DNA of 64,000 nucleotides from JBBQZO01 sp038207625 (lineage in GTDB: Bacteria; Pseudomonadota; Gammaproteobacteria; Burkholderiales; Burkholderiaceae_D). Made by a program: the position numbers and the translations under genes. Position 1 is the stretch's first letter, and each line of letters starts with the position of its first letter. A model generated the notes under the pieces. It searched no databases and had not been told where the DNA came from. It saw only the letters and a program-made list of their open reading frames with translations. Below, one piece after another: positions 8,095 through 17,224 of this stretch. The stretch spans positions 62,001-126,000 of the forward strand of contig JBBQZO010000011.1 of assembly GCA_038207625.1 (NCBI GenBank). The letters run 5' to 3'.

Positions 8095-9096
8095 CTAAAA
8101 TGGCCACCACCATCGTCGCTGGGTGCGCCGGAACTGATTGTTGCTCACTTGCGCGACACTGCCCTCGCGCAGCGTCACGGCCGGCTCGACATCGACGAAG
8201 ACATTGTCGCTGACGCGCACATCCTTGCTGCCATCGCGCAGGTAAATCGCATGACGATCGCTGCCGCCGCCACGCACGCTGATGGTATTTCCCGAAATAA
8301 TGGCGCCGGACGCCTGGCGCAACACGATCGCCGCAGTCGGGCCCGGCGTCGATTCACCGAACAATTTGTGCTCGAGCACAATGTGATTATTGAGAATGCG
8401 GGCGTCCGGTCCGGCCAGGATGATGGCCGCCGCGCCGGCGCTCTCGATCGTGCAGTTGCGAATGACGGTGCCGGTGCCGGCCAATTTGACCCCCACGCGC
8501 GAGGTTTTGATCCGCAAATTTTCCAGAACATATTCTGTACGTTCGAAGTTCTTGAAGTAAGTCGGCACCGGCTCGCTCGCGTCGTACAGTATCCATGCGC
8601 CCAAGTGTTCGACGCCGGCATTGGTGTGCTCGGCGCTTAAATCGATCACGCCATTGCGGATCGTGACGCGTTGAATCCTGTCCTGCCCGGGTGTGGCGGT
8701 CTCGCTGTCGTCGTTGTCGGTCAGATTGAAAATGCCGATGCCGTTGGACATGTAGTCACTGCGCAAGGTATGGCCCTGCAGGTCGATCGTCACGTCCTGG
8801 CCGTGGACCGACACCACATTGTGCCCCCAACTGGGGCCGCTATGTCCCGCGCCCGACAGCTTGGGCTGGTGAAAATCCTGCACGACACAATACTTACCCG
8901 ACTTGGCGATCGTGGCGTCCTCATGGTCGCCGGGCTTTTGGGGCGTCAAGGCGATACAGCCGGCAGCCGGCGTCGACACGCGCGGCTGCGCAAACGCTGG
9001 CGTATCGGCCAAAACATGCCCGGCGCAGGCCGCAAGCAGCCCCACCGCGACGCCCTGGCGCCAGCTCCTGCCCAGTTGTTGTTGCATGCATTGCAT
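8095..9096 (-). CDS. Exported right-handed parallel beta-helix protein (copy A)
   Basis: This 333-residue exported protein has a signal peptide (hydrophobic VAVGLLAACAGHVLA) and a Cys pair near the mature N-terminus, at GCIALTP and YCVVQDF. Beta-helix coils follow, such as DVTIDLQGHTLRS, VTIRNGVIDL, VIRNCTIESA, ILNNHIVLEH and ISGNTISVRG. It shares this motif order with copy B, so the pair is a tandem duplication. It starts 21 bases after the RHS stop and is likely co-transcribed with it. The role is unknown: a secreted polysaccharide-binding or lyase-like partner of the RHS protein is one idea. Confidence 0.8.
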   Translation of the reverse strand: MQCMQQQLGRSWRQGVAVGLLAACAGHVLADTPAFAQPRVSTPAAGCIALTPQKPGDHEDATIAKSGKYCVVQDFHQPKLSGAGHSGPSWGHNVVSVHGQDVTIDLQGHTLRSDYMSNGIGIFNLTDNDDSETATPGQDRIQRVTIRNGVIDLSAEHTNAGVEHLGAWILYDASEPVPTYFKNFERTEYVLENLRIKTSRVGVKLAGTGTVIRNCTIESAGAAAIILAGPDARILNNHIVLEHKLFGESTPGPTAAIVLRQASGAIISGNTISVRGGGSDRHAIYLRDGSKDVRVSDNVFVDVEPAVTLREGSVAQVSNNQFRRTQRRWWWPF

Positions 9097-9117
9097 AGAA
9101 GGTGCCTGTCGTGTGGT

Positions 9118-12100
9118 CTATTTTGGCAACGGCGCCATACCCTGCGGAACGATCGCGCCGGTGTAGTCGGACGGTTTCAGATTGTGCAGATTATCGAATC
9201 GGTTCTTGCCCGCCTGGACCGCATCAAAGCCATCTTTCCCGCCGCGGCGCAGGTCGATGCCGGTGTATCCCAGGTATTTCAAGGCGTCGTTGAGAATGGC
9301 GATCTTTTGATCGAGGTTGCCCACCTCTTCGCTGGCGTTAAATTTGGTGAACTCGCCCATCGTCCACGCGATCGAGGCCCAGCTGTTTTGCTGGTTGGTG
9401 GGTTTGGCAAATTGCTTGAATTTCGCGAACACCTCCTTCTCCATTTCCGTGGTGCGCGTTTCGTTGTTGCTCCATGATCCGAAGCCGATGATATCGGTCG
9501 AGAAGTGGTTGAAAGTATAGTCCGGATTGTGCGCGCCCAGCCCGTGGCCGATACCCAGCCCGATATCGAGCGCCGAGTAGGGATTGCTGTTCTTGTCCCG
9601 ATGCGCGAAGGTGTCCTCGAACGAGTGCAGGTATTCGCCGAACAGCTGCATGCTGGTGCGGCAATTGGCGTTCGGATCGGTCTTGGCAAAATTCGATGCC
9701 GCCAGCAAACGCGAGAGCTGCGGATTGGACGGATTATTGACGCGCCTATCGGTATAGCTTTGCAGGTCCATGCCGGTGGCCAGATGAAACAGCGTTTCGG
9801 CCGCCGTACGCTGCGGGTCATAGCCGTCCTGCGTGAAATGGTAGCGCACCAGCGCCGCCTGATTGACAAAGATACTGCCCGCCATATTGCCCGGAATCAT
9901 AGGCCGGGTCATTTCGTCCTCGTCGATATTCTGGGTTGCCAGCGCCATCATGCGCGCGTCGGCCGGATCGACACCGGCCGTGACGGCCAGGAAGAAGGTG
10001 GTGTAGTAATGCACATCGCTCTCGTACAAGCCGAGCGGATCGATGTTGGCCAGCGGGTTCGAACTGGCATACACGTACGGATTCATGCCACCGGCCAGAC
10101 CGAGCGGGTCCGGCGTCGTGTAGCGCCCCAGGCGCGGATCGTAGTCGCGGTAGTAGTTCTGGTTCAGGCCGGTCTCGGCGTCGTACACCTGGCCGGGCAG
10201 GCGCAGGTTCATCACGAAGGGCGCGCCGGCGCCCGGCTGGCCCGCCGGCGCCAGCTGCGCGTAACGCACCTGGGCGTTGCCGAATGCATCGGTGTCGGCT
10301 TGCCAGACCAGCTGCTGCTGCGCATCGGTGAGCGCCTGCGGCGTTCCCAGGTGATCTGTGTGGATCGGGTAGATGGTCGCCGTGCGCTCGCCAGGGTCGG
10401 CCGCTGCGCCCGGCCACAGCCCACCGACGGTGCGGATGGCGCGCCACAGCCCATGGGCTAATCCGGTGCCTGGCGCCATCACGATCTTGGCCACCGGCTT
10501 GCCGTTCAAATAGATGTAATGGGCGGTGATGCGCCCGTCGCGGTCGGTTTCCGCCGCCAGCCGCTGCTCGCTGTACAGACTGTAGACCGTGTCCGCCTGC
10601 GGCGCGGCGCCGCCGGCGGTCCGGATGACGCCGTCGTCCGGCGCCGGGTAGACCGTCTTGGCGACGCGCTCGCCCTGGCTGTTGTAGTAGTAGCTGGCCA
10701 GCAGCGTGTCGGTGGCGTCATACACGGCGATCGGGCGCAGCGCCGTGTTGTAGACGATGCGCCGGTTGGCATACGCGTTGGCCGCGCGGGTGCGCCGCGG
10801 CGCCGCCATTTGCAGCTGCGGTACGCCGGTGGCGTGATAGATCCAGGCGGCGTCCATCAATGCCATCGCCTGATCGGCGCCGGCCGGCGAGCCGAGGCGG
10901 CGCATCTCGGCCCGCCCGGTCGAGCTGCCAGTTTGCCCCGCTTGTTCGTCCTCGGTCAATCCGATCAGCCGATTGGTGCCAGCGGCGTAGCGATAGCGCT
11001 GACGCTGCGCGCCGGGCGGCGCCACCGCGTCGTTGTTCGCCACGGTGCGCAAGGCGCTGGCCGCGCCGTCCGTGGTGCGCTTCTCGGTCCGATTGCCAGC
11101 GTTGTCGTACGCGAGGTGAAGCTGCACGCCGCCCTGCTGCGCCATCTCATTGAGGCGATCAAGCCGGTCGTAGCCGAATTGCTCGGAGCGCGTCGCGCTC
11201 GCCACCCGCGTCGCACTGCCACCTTGCTGGCGCTCGATGCCGGTCACCCGGCCACCGGCGTCGTAGCGGTTGGTCTGGCTGTAGACGATGCGGCTGGCGG
11301 CGTCATCGCGCGCGCTAAACCAGCCCTTGACCGTATTCCACCAGCCGCTGGCGTCAGCGCGCCGCGCTTGCGTGATTGCCTTCAATTGCGCGATGCGTCC
11401 ACGCGCATCGAACGTGATGCTCTGGCGGATGCCGTTGCTGCTGGTGTAGCCGGTCAGCCCCTCGGCGACGCTTTGTTCGATGTCGCTCACCAGCACGCTG
11501 TCGTCAAACAGGATCGCGTTCAGTTGGCCTGGACGACTGCGCGCGCCGGTCTGGGCGGCACCGGCACCGTCGTCGGCCGGCGTGTAGCGGTAGCTCACGC
11601 GATGTCCGTCAGGCAGCGTCTGCACCAGCAAACGGCCGGCCTCGTCGTACTCGTTGCGGGTGACGAAGGTGAGGCCCGGCAGCGCCGCCGCCTGAGCGCC
11701 GCGCGCGACCGGCTGATCGACGCGCGCCAGCGTGCGCGTTTCCTCGAGCACCTGACCGAAGCCGTCGCGCAGGTAGGCGGTGCGCTCGCTGGCGTGTTCG
11801 GGTTTGCCGTCCGGGCTGGAAAACACCTCGACCAGACGCTGCCCCAGGTAGCGGTATTGCAGCAGATTCGGCGCGGCGTCGGCGCCCACGGCGACCAGGT
11901 GGCCGGCCACGTCGTAGCGGTACCGCGTGGTGCTGTGGGTTTCGTCGATGCGTGCGATCAGGCGACCGGCCTCGTCGTAACGGTAGACGCTGATGCCGCG
12001 ATCGGGATTGGTCTCGATCACCTTGCGGCCGAAGTCGTCGAAGCGGCGCTCGGTGCGCACGCCATTGGCATCGGTGATCAAGGTGGCCTGGCCGTGGCTG

Positions 12101-14601
12101 TCGTAGCCAAGTTTGACGGTGGCCGCGTCGGGCGTGTCGGCGGCCACGGTGCGGCTGGCCAGCACGCCGTTGGCGTCGTACTCGAAACGGGTGCTGGTGC
12201 CCAGCGCGTTGCTCATCTGCGCCACCTGGCCCGCCTCGGTGTACTGCAGCGTGCCCATGCTGCCCGCCGCGTCGCCGACCTCGCTGACGCGGTTGGCCGC
12301 GTCGTACCCGAACGCCGTGCTGGTCAGCACGCGCCCGGCCGCGTCGGCGCCGAACGCATCGACCATCGCGGCGCGCAGCTGGCGCCCTTCGCTGTCATGC
12401 TGCATCACCAAACGGCTGCCGTCGGGCAGGATGCGCTCGCTCAGGCGGCCGGCGCTGTCGTAGCGGTAGCGCGTGGTCAGCTTGCCGGGCTGGGTCACGC
12501 TGCTGAGGCGGCCGTTGTCGTCGTACTGGTAGCGCACGGTGCGGCTTGGCGCGGCTGCGGCTGCGGCGCCGGCGCCGGGCGCGCCGGCGGCGCTGGCGTC
12601 GATGCGAATTTCCTCGGGCTGGCCGCGCCAGTTATTGCGGATCGTGGCCGTATGCACGCCGGCGCCGTCGCTGGTGCGCACCACGCTCGGGCGCAGCGCC
12701 GCATCGCGCTCAAGCACCTCGGTGACGATATTGCCGGGCGCGATGGTGCGCGTGACAAGCTTGGTCTTCGGGTCGTATTCGGTGCGTGTGATGTCGCTAT
12801 TGTCCGGCCCAGGGTGCACGCTCGCATTGGCCAGCGGTCCATCGATTTCAATGCGCTGACCATAGCCGTCGTAACGGTAGGCAATGCGGCGGCTGATGGC
12901 CAGCGCCGCGCCGGCGCCGTCCACGGTGGGAATGAAGCCGCTTTCCGTGATCGACACGGGCAAACCCTTGGCGGCGCCGCTGGCGCCGTACTCGATGGTG
13001 GTCAGATAATCGTGTCCCGGCACCACGCTGGGACGCGCGATCTGCGCCGGTTGCGCGCTGGCGCCCACATAGGCGTAGCTGGTCTGCCATTCGCTGGCAC
13101 CCGGTTTGCCATTCTGGTAGACCAGTTTGCTCACTTTGATGACGCGGCCGATGCCGTCCAGCGCCGTCGTCACCGTCGAGACGGGCGCGCCGGCGATGCT
13201 CAGGCGCGTGGTGTCGGTCAGGCGTCCCTTGCTGTCGTAGCCGTAGCGCACATTGGTTTCGCCGCAGCCGGCGCAACCGGCGCCGCGCACTTCGAGCAGG
13301 CGAAATTCGCCGCCCACGATGGCGTGGCGGTAGGTAGTCTTTTGACCCAGGCTGTTGCTGATCACCGTCACGCCAGCGCCGCTGCTGTCGAGCGTGACCT
13401 GTTCGAGACCGGTGCCGGCCACCAGCACCGCCGGCAGCACAGGTTGTCCGTCCGGCCCCGTTTTCAAGCGGGCCGGCTCGCCCTTGACGGTCAGATTGCC
13501 TTTGCCGTTGACGTCATATCCATAGGTGGCGATGCGCTGCGCCAGCACCTTGCCGGCGGGGTCGCTACCCTGCACACTGATGCCAGTCAGCAGCGTTGGA
13601 AATTGCGGGTTTTCATAATGATAGATGCGGCTGACCGCGTTGGCGCCGGCCCCGGCTGGCATGCCGACCTTGACCAGGTTGGCCAGCAGCAGCGACTTGG
13701 CCAGCGTGGCGCCGCGCGGCGCCGTGCTGCCGTAGGCGTAGCTGAAACGTCCCACCGGGCTGTCGATGTTCTGCACACCGCGAAACGCGTCGGCCGACGT
13801 CGCCTGCGCCTTGTCCAGGTAGTGCAAGCGCAGACTTCTGCCCTGCGGGTCGGTCACGCTGAGCAGCATGCCGCGACTGTCATGCTGCATGCTGACGAAC
13901 TGGCCGCTCGGCGCGAGAATCTGCACCAGCTTACCCTGATGATCGAAGCTCAGCTCGCGTCCATCAACCCAGGTCCAGACGTATTCCTCGCCGCGGCGGG
14001 TTTTCGTCACGCGCACCGTGCCGTCGGCCGGATTGGCGCTGGCGCACAAGCTGGGACTGCGCGCGTCGCGGTTGAAGATCACCCGCGTACCGTCGGCCTG
14101 CACAATCTGCAGCGTGCTGCCGATCGCGTACAGATCGGTTTCGTAGGACAGCTTCCAGCCCCGTCCAGTAATGCCGTTGGAATGGCTCGGGCTGCTGAAC
14201 ACGCTGTTGTAGTGGCGCACGATCTCCAGCCCCAGCACGCCGGGCAAGGCCGCCATGTCCACTTCGCGCTGGTACTTGTTGCCGGTGATGACGTTGATCG
14301 GATTGCCGGCGCCGACGTTGATGCCGGGACCGATGCCGGTGGCGGCCGGGCCCGGCACGGCGCAGGTGGCGCCGCCGTGACCGGGGCCGCATGTGCCGGG
14401 ACCGGTCGGCGGCACCGTCGGGGTGGGCGGCACGGTGCCGGGCGCGCAGCTGTGCTGCCCGTTTGGATCGCACACGGGCGGCCCGCCAATACCGGGGATG
14501 AGCTGGGCGTGCGCGAGGCCGGTAGCCAGCGCTAGCGCCGCCGTAACGACGTGCATCAGTGCGTTATAACGAATTGGTGTGGACATGGCGTTCTTCATCA
14601 T
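9118..14601 (-). CDS. Exported RHS/YD-repeat protein with metal-hydrolase-like tip
   Basis: This giant protein (about 1,827 residues) has a signal peptide, a Pro/Gly-rich segment, the NPINVITGNKYQ region that opens many RHS proteins, and dozens of YD repeats of the type YRYDxxGRL. The RHS core ends at YTTPDPLGLAGGMNPYVY...NPLANIDPLGL. The last 302 residues (9118-10026) form a distinct tip rich in His/Asp: SDVHYYTTFF, RYHFTQDGYD, EYLHSFEDTFAH, GLGAHNPDYTFNHF. This resembles zinc-dependent phospholipase C-like or DUF6765-like helical hydrolases. RHS shells normally enclose a toxic or enzymatic tip. Possible starts are 14622, 14601 and 14586; all keep the signal peptide. Confidence 0.9.
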   Translation of the reverse strand: MMKNAMSTPIRYNALMHVVTAALALATGLAHAQLIPGIGGPPVCDPNGQHSCAPGTVPPTPTVPPTGPGTCGPGHGGATCAVPGPAATGIGPGINVGAGNPINVITGNKYQREVDMAALPGVLGLEIVRHYNSVFSSPSHSNGITGRGWKLSYETDLYAIGSTLQIVQADGTRVIFNRDARSPSLCASANPADGTVRVTKTRRGEEYVWTWVDGRELSFDHQGKLVQILAPSGQFVSMQHDSRGMLLSVTDPQGRSLRLHYLDKAQATSADAFRGVQNIDSPVGRFSYAYGSTAPRGATLAKSLLLANLVKVGMPAGAGANAVSRIYHYENPQFPTLLTGISVQGSDPAGKVLAQRIATYGYDVNGKGNLTVKGEPARLKTGPDGQPVLPAVLVAGTGLEQVTLDSSGAGVTVISNSLGQKTTYRHAIVGGEFRLLEVRGAGCAGCGETNVRYGYDSKGRLTDTTRLSIAGAPVSTVTTALDGIGRVIKVSKLVYQNGKPGASEWQTSYAYVGASAQPAQIARPSVVPGHDYLTTIEYGASGAAKGLPVSITESGFIPTVDGAGAALAISRRIAYRYDGYGQRIEIDGPLANASVHPGPDNSDITRTEYDPKTKLVTRTIAPGNIVTEVLERDAALRPSVVRTSDGAGVHTATIRNNWRGQPEEIRIDASAAGAPGAGAAAAAAPSRTVRYQYDDNGRLSSVTQPGKLTTRYRYDSAGRLSERILPDGSRLVMQHDSEGRQLRAAMVDAFGADAAGRVLTSTAFGYDAANRVSEVGDAAGSMGTLQYTEAGQVAQMSNALGTSTRFEYDANGVLASRTVAADTPDAATVKLGYDSHGQATLITDANGVRTERRFDDFGRKVIETNPDRGISVYRYDEAGRLIARIDETHSTTRYRYDVAGHLVAVGADAAPNLLQYRYLGQRLVEVFSSPDGKPEHASERTAYLRDGFGQVLEETRTLARVDQPVARGAQAAALPGLTFVTRNEYDEAGRLLVQTLPDGHRVSYRYTPADDGAGAAQTGARSRPGQLNAILFDDSVLVSDIEQSVAEGLTGYTSSNGIRQSITFDARGRIAQLKAITQARRADASGWWNTVKGWFSARDDAASRIVYSQTNRYDAGGRVTGIERQQGGSATRVASATRSEQFGYDRLDRLNEMAQQGGVQLHLAYDNAGNRTEKRTTDGAASALRTVANNDAVAPPGAQRQRYRYAAGTNRLIGLTEDEQAGQTGSSTGRAEMRRLGSPAGADQAMALMDAAWIYHATGVPQLQMAAPRRTRAANAYANRRIVYNTALRPIAVYDATDTLLASYYYNSQGERVAKTVYPAPDDGVIRTAGGAAPQADTVYSLYSEQRLAAETDRDGRITAHYIYLNGKPVAKIVMAPGTGLAHGLWRAIRTVGGLWPGAAADPGERTATIYPIHTDHLGTPQALTDAQQQLVWQADTDAFGNAQVRYAQLAPAGQPGAGAPFVMNLRLPGQVYDAETGLNQNYYRDYDPRLGRYTTPDPLGLAGGMNPYVYASSNPLANIDPLGLYESDVHYYTTFFLAVTAGVDPADARMMALATQNIDEDEMTRPMIPGNMAGSIFVNQAALVRYHFTQDGYDPQRTAAETLFHLATGMDLQSYTDRRVNNPSNPQLSRLLAASNFAKTDPNANCRTSMQLFGEYLHSFEDTFAHRDKNSNPYSALDIGLGIGHGLGAHNPDYTFNHFSTDIIGFGSWSNNETRTTEMEKEVFAKFKQFAKPTNQQNSWASIAWTMGEFTKFNASEEVGNLDQKIAILNDALKYLGYTGIDLRRGGKDGFDAVQAGKNRFDNLHNLKPSDYTGAIVPQGMAPLPK

Positions 14602-14698
14602 TGATGTTGTGGTGGTCGACATAGCGGGCCATCCGGCGGCAAGCTGTTCGGGGCTGCGATGGCGAACCAGGCAGGTACACATGGGGCCGGCGCCGGGC

Positions 14699-14733
14699 GC
14701 GCAATGAACCGATCCCATATCGGTTCATTGCGC
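14699..14733. repeat. Perfect 15-bp inverted repeat between two minus-strand genes
   Basis: Arms GCGCAATGAACCGAT (14699-14713) and its exact reverse complement (14719-14733) flank a 5-base loop. It starts 12 bases past the stop of the exported unknown and lies upstream of the RHS gene. No T-run follows on either strand, so it is not a classical terminator. It could be a processing or stability hairpin, or a protein-binding site. Confidence 0.7.
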
Positions 14734-14745
14734 ACGGGTCGCCGG

Positions 14746-15438
14746 CTATTGTTTGACTTCTCGACACGCGGCATCGGCGATCGGCGACGTGCCGTCGGTC
14801 GGTTTCTGGTCCGTGCACAGTTGCTGGCGCAAGAAGGCAATAACGATCTCCCGTTCGCGCGGCGCCACAACGAGCAGTGCGTCGAGCCCTTTGTCCCATT
14901 GATACACCCAGATATTGTCGGGATAGGCGTCCAGGATGTCTTGCCCTAGCGAAATCGCGCTGACAAACGGCAGCGAGCTCCCCGTCGCATACACAAACGT
15001 TGGATCGATCAGATCAGCAACGTCCTCATCGGGTCCGTACACTTGGTGCGCCCCCAATTTCCCCCTCGACCGAACGGCAACGATATGCTGATGATTCCCA
15101 AACCTTCGCCATCCTTTCTTGGTACCGATGTAGATGAAGTCCTTGAGCAGGGGTTCATCCCACAGGTATGGATCGCGATGCGGCGACAAGGCCGCGGTGC
15201 TGACCCAGTCGCACCAACCATCGCCATTGATATCGACGTCGTGTCGGAACGGCGCATTGCCACCGGTGCTAAATCCTGGATAGTCCTTGTTGAGCAGCTT
15301 TGTCGGTGGCGCGCGCGGCGGGGCGTTGCACGCATGCGCCGGTGTCAGCGACAGCTCGGTCAACTCGATGGCCTGCGCGGCGCATGCACAACAGCCCGAC
15401 AGCGCCGCGACCATGAAGCGCAATAACTTTGATTTCAC
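14746..15438 (-). CDS. Exported protein of unknown function
   Basis: The 230-residue product begins with a Cys-rich signal peptide (MKSKLLRFMVAALSGCCAC, cleavage near AQA). The mature part contains an FG-GAP-like segment, DINGDGWCDW, which resembles calcium-binding repeats of secreted proteins. I do not recognise a family. The start is GTG, overlapping the TGA of an upstream short frame in a GTGA arrangement typical of translational coupling. It precedes the RHS gene on the same strand, separated by the perfect hairpin at 14699-14733. A chaperone, immunity or adaptor role next to the RHS gene is conceivable but unproven. Confidence 0.7.
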   Translation of the reverse strand: MKSKLLRFMVAALSGCCACAAQAIELTELSLTPAHACNAPPRAPPTKLLNKDYPGFSTGGNAPFRHDVDINGDGWCDWVSTAALSPHRDPYLWDEPLLKDFIYIGTKKGWRRFGNHQHIVAVRSRGKLGAHQVYGPDEDVADLIDPTFVYATGSSLPFVSAISLGQDILDAYPDNIWVYQWDKGLDALLVVAPREREIVIAFLRQQLCTDQKPTDGTSPIADAACREVKQ

Positions 15439-15680
15439 TGTCGACCCTTTGGTAAAAAGACTACATCGTCATCGGCGCGCACAGCAGCCCGCGCACCTGG
15501 CTCGATCACACTGCGCAATGACATCGAAGCCCATTGCGCTGCACGATCAGCTGGCAGCGGTGTGCGTTCTGTGAGCGCCCATGCCTGCCCTGCCTGGACT
15601 GATTGCACACTTGCCAGCCACCGGTTTTTGACTTCTGTACCCGCGCCATCGGCGAGCGGCGCTGTGCCATCGGTCGACTT
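15435..15680 (-). pseudogene. Decayed paralogue fragment of the 14746-15438 gene
   Basis: A frame of 82 codons between a TAG (15681-15683) and the TGA at 15435 begins KSTDGTAPLADGAGTEVK. This closely matches the C-terminus of the next gene (KPTDGTSPIADAACREVK). No ATG start precedes the similar part, and the similarity also continues 5' of the stop at the DNA level. It looks like the 3' remnant of a duplicated gene. Its end is coupled to the next gene by a GTGA overlap, and it contains a partial copy of the GCGCAATG/CATTGCGC hairpin. Confidence 0.45.
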
Positions 15681-15726
15681 CTAGGCTTGTGTGGTGGACG
15701 CAACAACTGGCCGGCCGGATGCCTGC

Positions 15727-17214
15727 TTATCCGGGGCCGGGGCAAGCCGGGCAAGCCGGGCCTGTGCACGGGGTGCCGGGGTCGAGCGGCGGCAGGCCGC
15801 CCGTGCAACCGATCGTCGTGCAGGTGGGCGGCGGATCGCTCGACACCGGCGGGTCGCCCGGATTGGTCGGCGTGCCGCCGTTACCGGCCCCTGGATTGGA
15901 GATCGAGGTGCCTTCGATCGCGTCCGACTGCATCTGCAGCGTGACGTTGCTGACGACGGGAATGCGGCCCTCCGCCACCAGCGCCGTGTAGTAGGGATCG
16001 GTCTTCGGATCGACCCATTTCAGGTAGACCTTGTACAGGTTGGCGACAATGGGCACCTTGGGCAGGTAGCCGTGGGTGATGCGCAGCTTGATCAGGTTGG
16101 CGTCCTGGATGGTCTGGCCGGAATTGCCGCCTACCGTCTGGCCCTTGAAAGCCTGATTGCTGTTCGGGATCACCCGGCTCGCACCGGTGCCCAGTTTGGC
16201 TTGCAGGGCCGCGTCGCCCCAGTCGATGAAACTCTCGGTGGTCGGGTTAAGCAATTCGATGCGCGCGCCGCCCTTCGCTTCGACGTCGGCCTTGACCGTC
16301 GACAGCGCCGTGGCCAGTTCGGCCACCGTTTGTCCGCCGCCGTACAGCGGCACCAGCGCCATCTCGTAGGCGTTGCGCACCGAGTCGATATTGGCGTTGC
16401 CGGTGCTGCCAGCGCGCGCGGCCATGAAGCCGGCGTGATTGATCTGGCTCTTGGCGAAAAACAGCATGCCGTATTGCAGCAGCGCCAGTCCCAGCAACGT
16501 CAGCAGCGGACCGACGACAACGAATTCGACCATCGAGGCACCGCGCTGCGCGCGCCGGGGCGGCGCCGGCGCGCGCGTTGTCGACGGCGCCGCGTGCGCC
16601 TGCGGCGCCATCAACTGCAGCAGTTGCGGCGCGCGCGTCTGCACGGCTAGGGGTGGGCGCGCGGGCGCGCGAGCCTGCGCTGGCTGGATGCCGTGCTGCA
16701 CCGGCTGGGTGGGCGGACGCGCCTGCGCCGGCCGGATGCCGTGCTGCACCGGCTGGGTGGGCGGACGCGCCTGCGCCGGCCACGCGCCACGCTGAGCCGG
16801 CAGCGCCGCGCTCCAGTGCGGATGCTCAAGCTGGTCGCCGGCGCACACGCCCAGCCGCGCGATGCTGCCGGCGGCCAGTTCGAGCGTATGGGCGGCGCGC
16901 ACGTGGCGCCGTCCCTGCGCGTCGCGTCCGGCGTTGCTAAAGCTCACGCGCCACGGTTTCAATTGCGCCACGCATTTCAACACGCGTCCCTGCGCGTCCA
17001 GATACACGACATCGATCGCGTGCAGCATGAAGGCGCAATGCACGCTGGGGCAGCCGGTCAGCAGCAGTCCCTGGTCGTAGCCCAGCGCCGGCGCCAGCAT
17101 CAGGCCGCGCAGGCGGCTAAAGAAGGTATGCGCGCCGCGTAGCGCCAGGCTGTGGCCGCCGCTGGCCGTGTGCAGCCGCGCCATTGCGCCGGGCGGGTGA
17201 GCAAAGGTCGTCAT
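15727..17214 (-). CDS. Fusion of DUF192 domain and TadE-like pilus assembly protein
   Basis: The 495-residue product joins two parts. Residues 1-135 match the DUF192 family (RLRGLM...CPSVHCAFMLHAIDVVYLDAQGRVLK...LELAAGSIARLGV). About residues 140-215 are a Pro/Ala/Gln linker with 16-residue repeats. From about 226 on it is TadE-like, with QRGASMVEFVVVGPLLTLLGLALLQYG as prepilin-like helix and a long periplasmic domain. The C-terminal tail is Pro/Gly/Cys-rich. DUF192 genes often neighbour tad loci, but as separate genes. It is the last gene of the tad operon, 10 bases after tadC. Confidence 0.85.
   Translation of the reverse strand: MTTFAHPPGAMARLHTASGGHSLALRGAHTFFSRLRGLMLAPALGYDQGLLLTGCPSVHCAFMLHAIDVVYLDAQGRVLKCVAQLKPWRVSFSNAGRDAQGRRHVRAAHTLELAAGSIARLGVCAGDQLEHPHWSAALPAQRGAWPAQARPPTQPVQHGIRPAQARPPTQPVQHGIQPAQARAPARPPLAVQTRAPQLLQLMAPQAHAAPSTTRAPAPPRRAQRGASMVEFVVVGPLLTLLGLALLQYGMLFFAKSQINHAGFMAARAGSTGNANIDSVRNAYEMALVPLYGGGQTVAELATALSTVKADVEAKGGARIELLNPTTESFIDWGDAALQAKLGTGASRVIPNSNQAFKGQTVGGNSGQTIQDANLIKLRITHGYLPKVPIVANLYKVYLKWVDPKTDPYYTALVAEGRIPVVSNVTLQMQSDAIEGTSISNPGAGNGGTPTNPGDPPVSSDPPPTCTTIGCTGGLPPLDPGTPCTGPACPACPGPG
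16686..16781. repeat. 48-bp tandem repeat inside the DUF192-TadE linker
   Basis: Two nearly identical 48-base units (16686-16733 and 16734-16781) encode the 16-residue linker repeat AQARPPTQPVQHGI plus two residues. A degenerate third unit follows toward 16640. The exact copies suggest recent slippage, so linker length may vary between strains. Confidence 0.85.
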
Positions 17215-17224
17215 CGTCGTAGTC

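Noticed and set aside
10519..14535. A 1,338-codon open frame on the plus strand
   Set aside because: It is the antisense of the RHS gene; the sequence is Arg/His/Ala-rich with no domain, while the minus strand encodes clear YD repeats.
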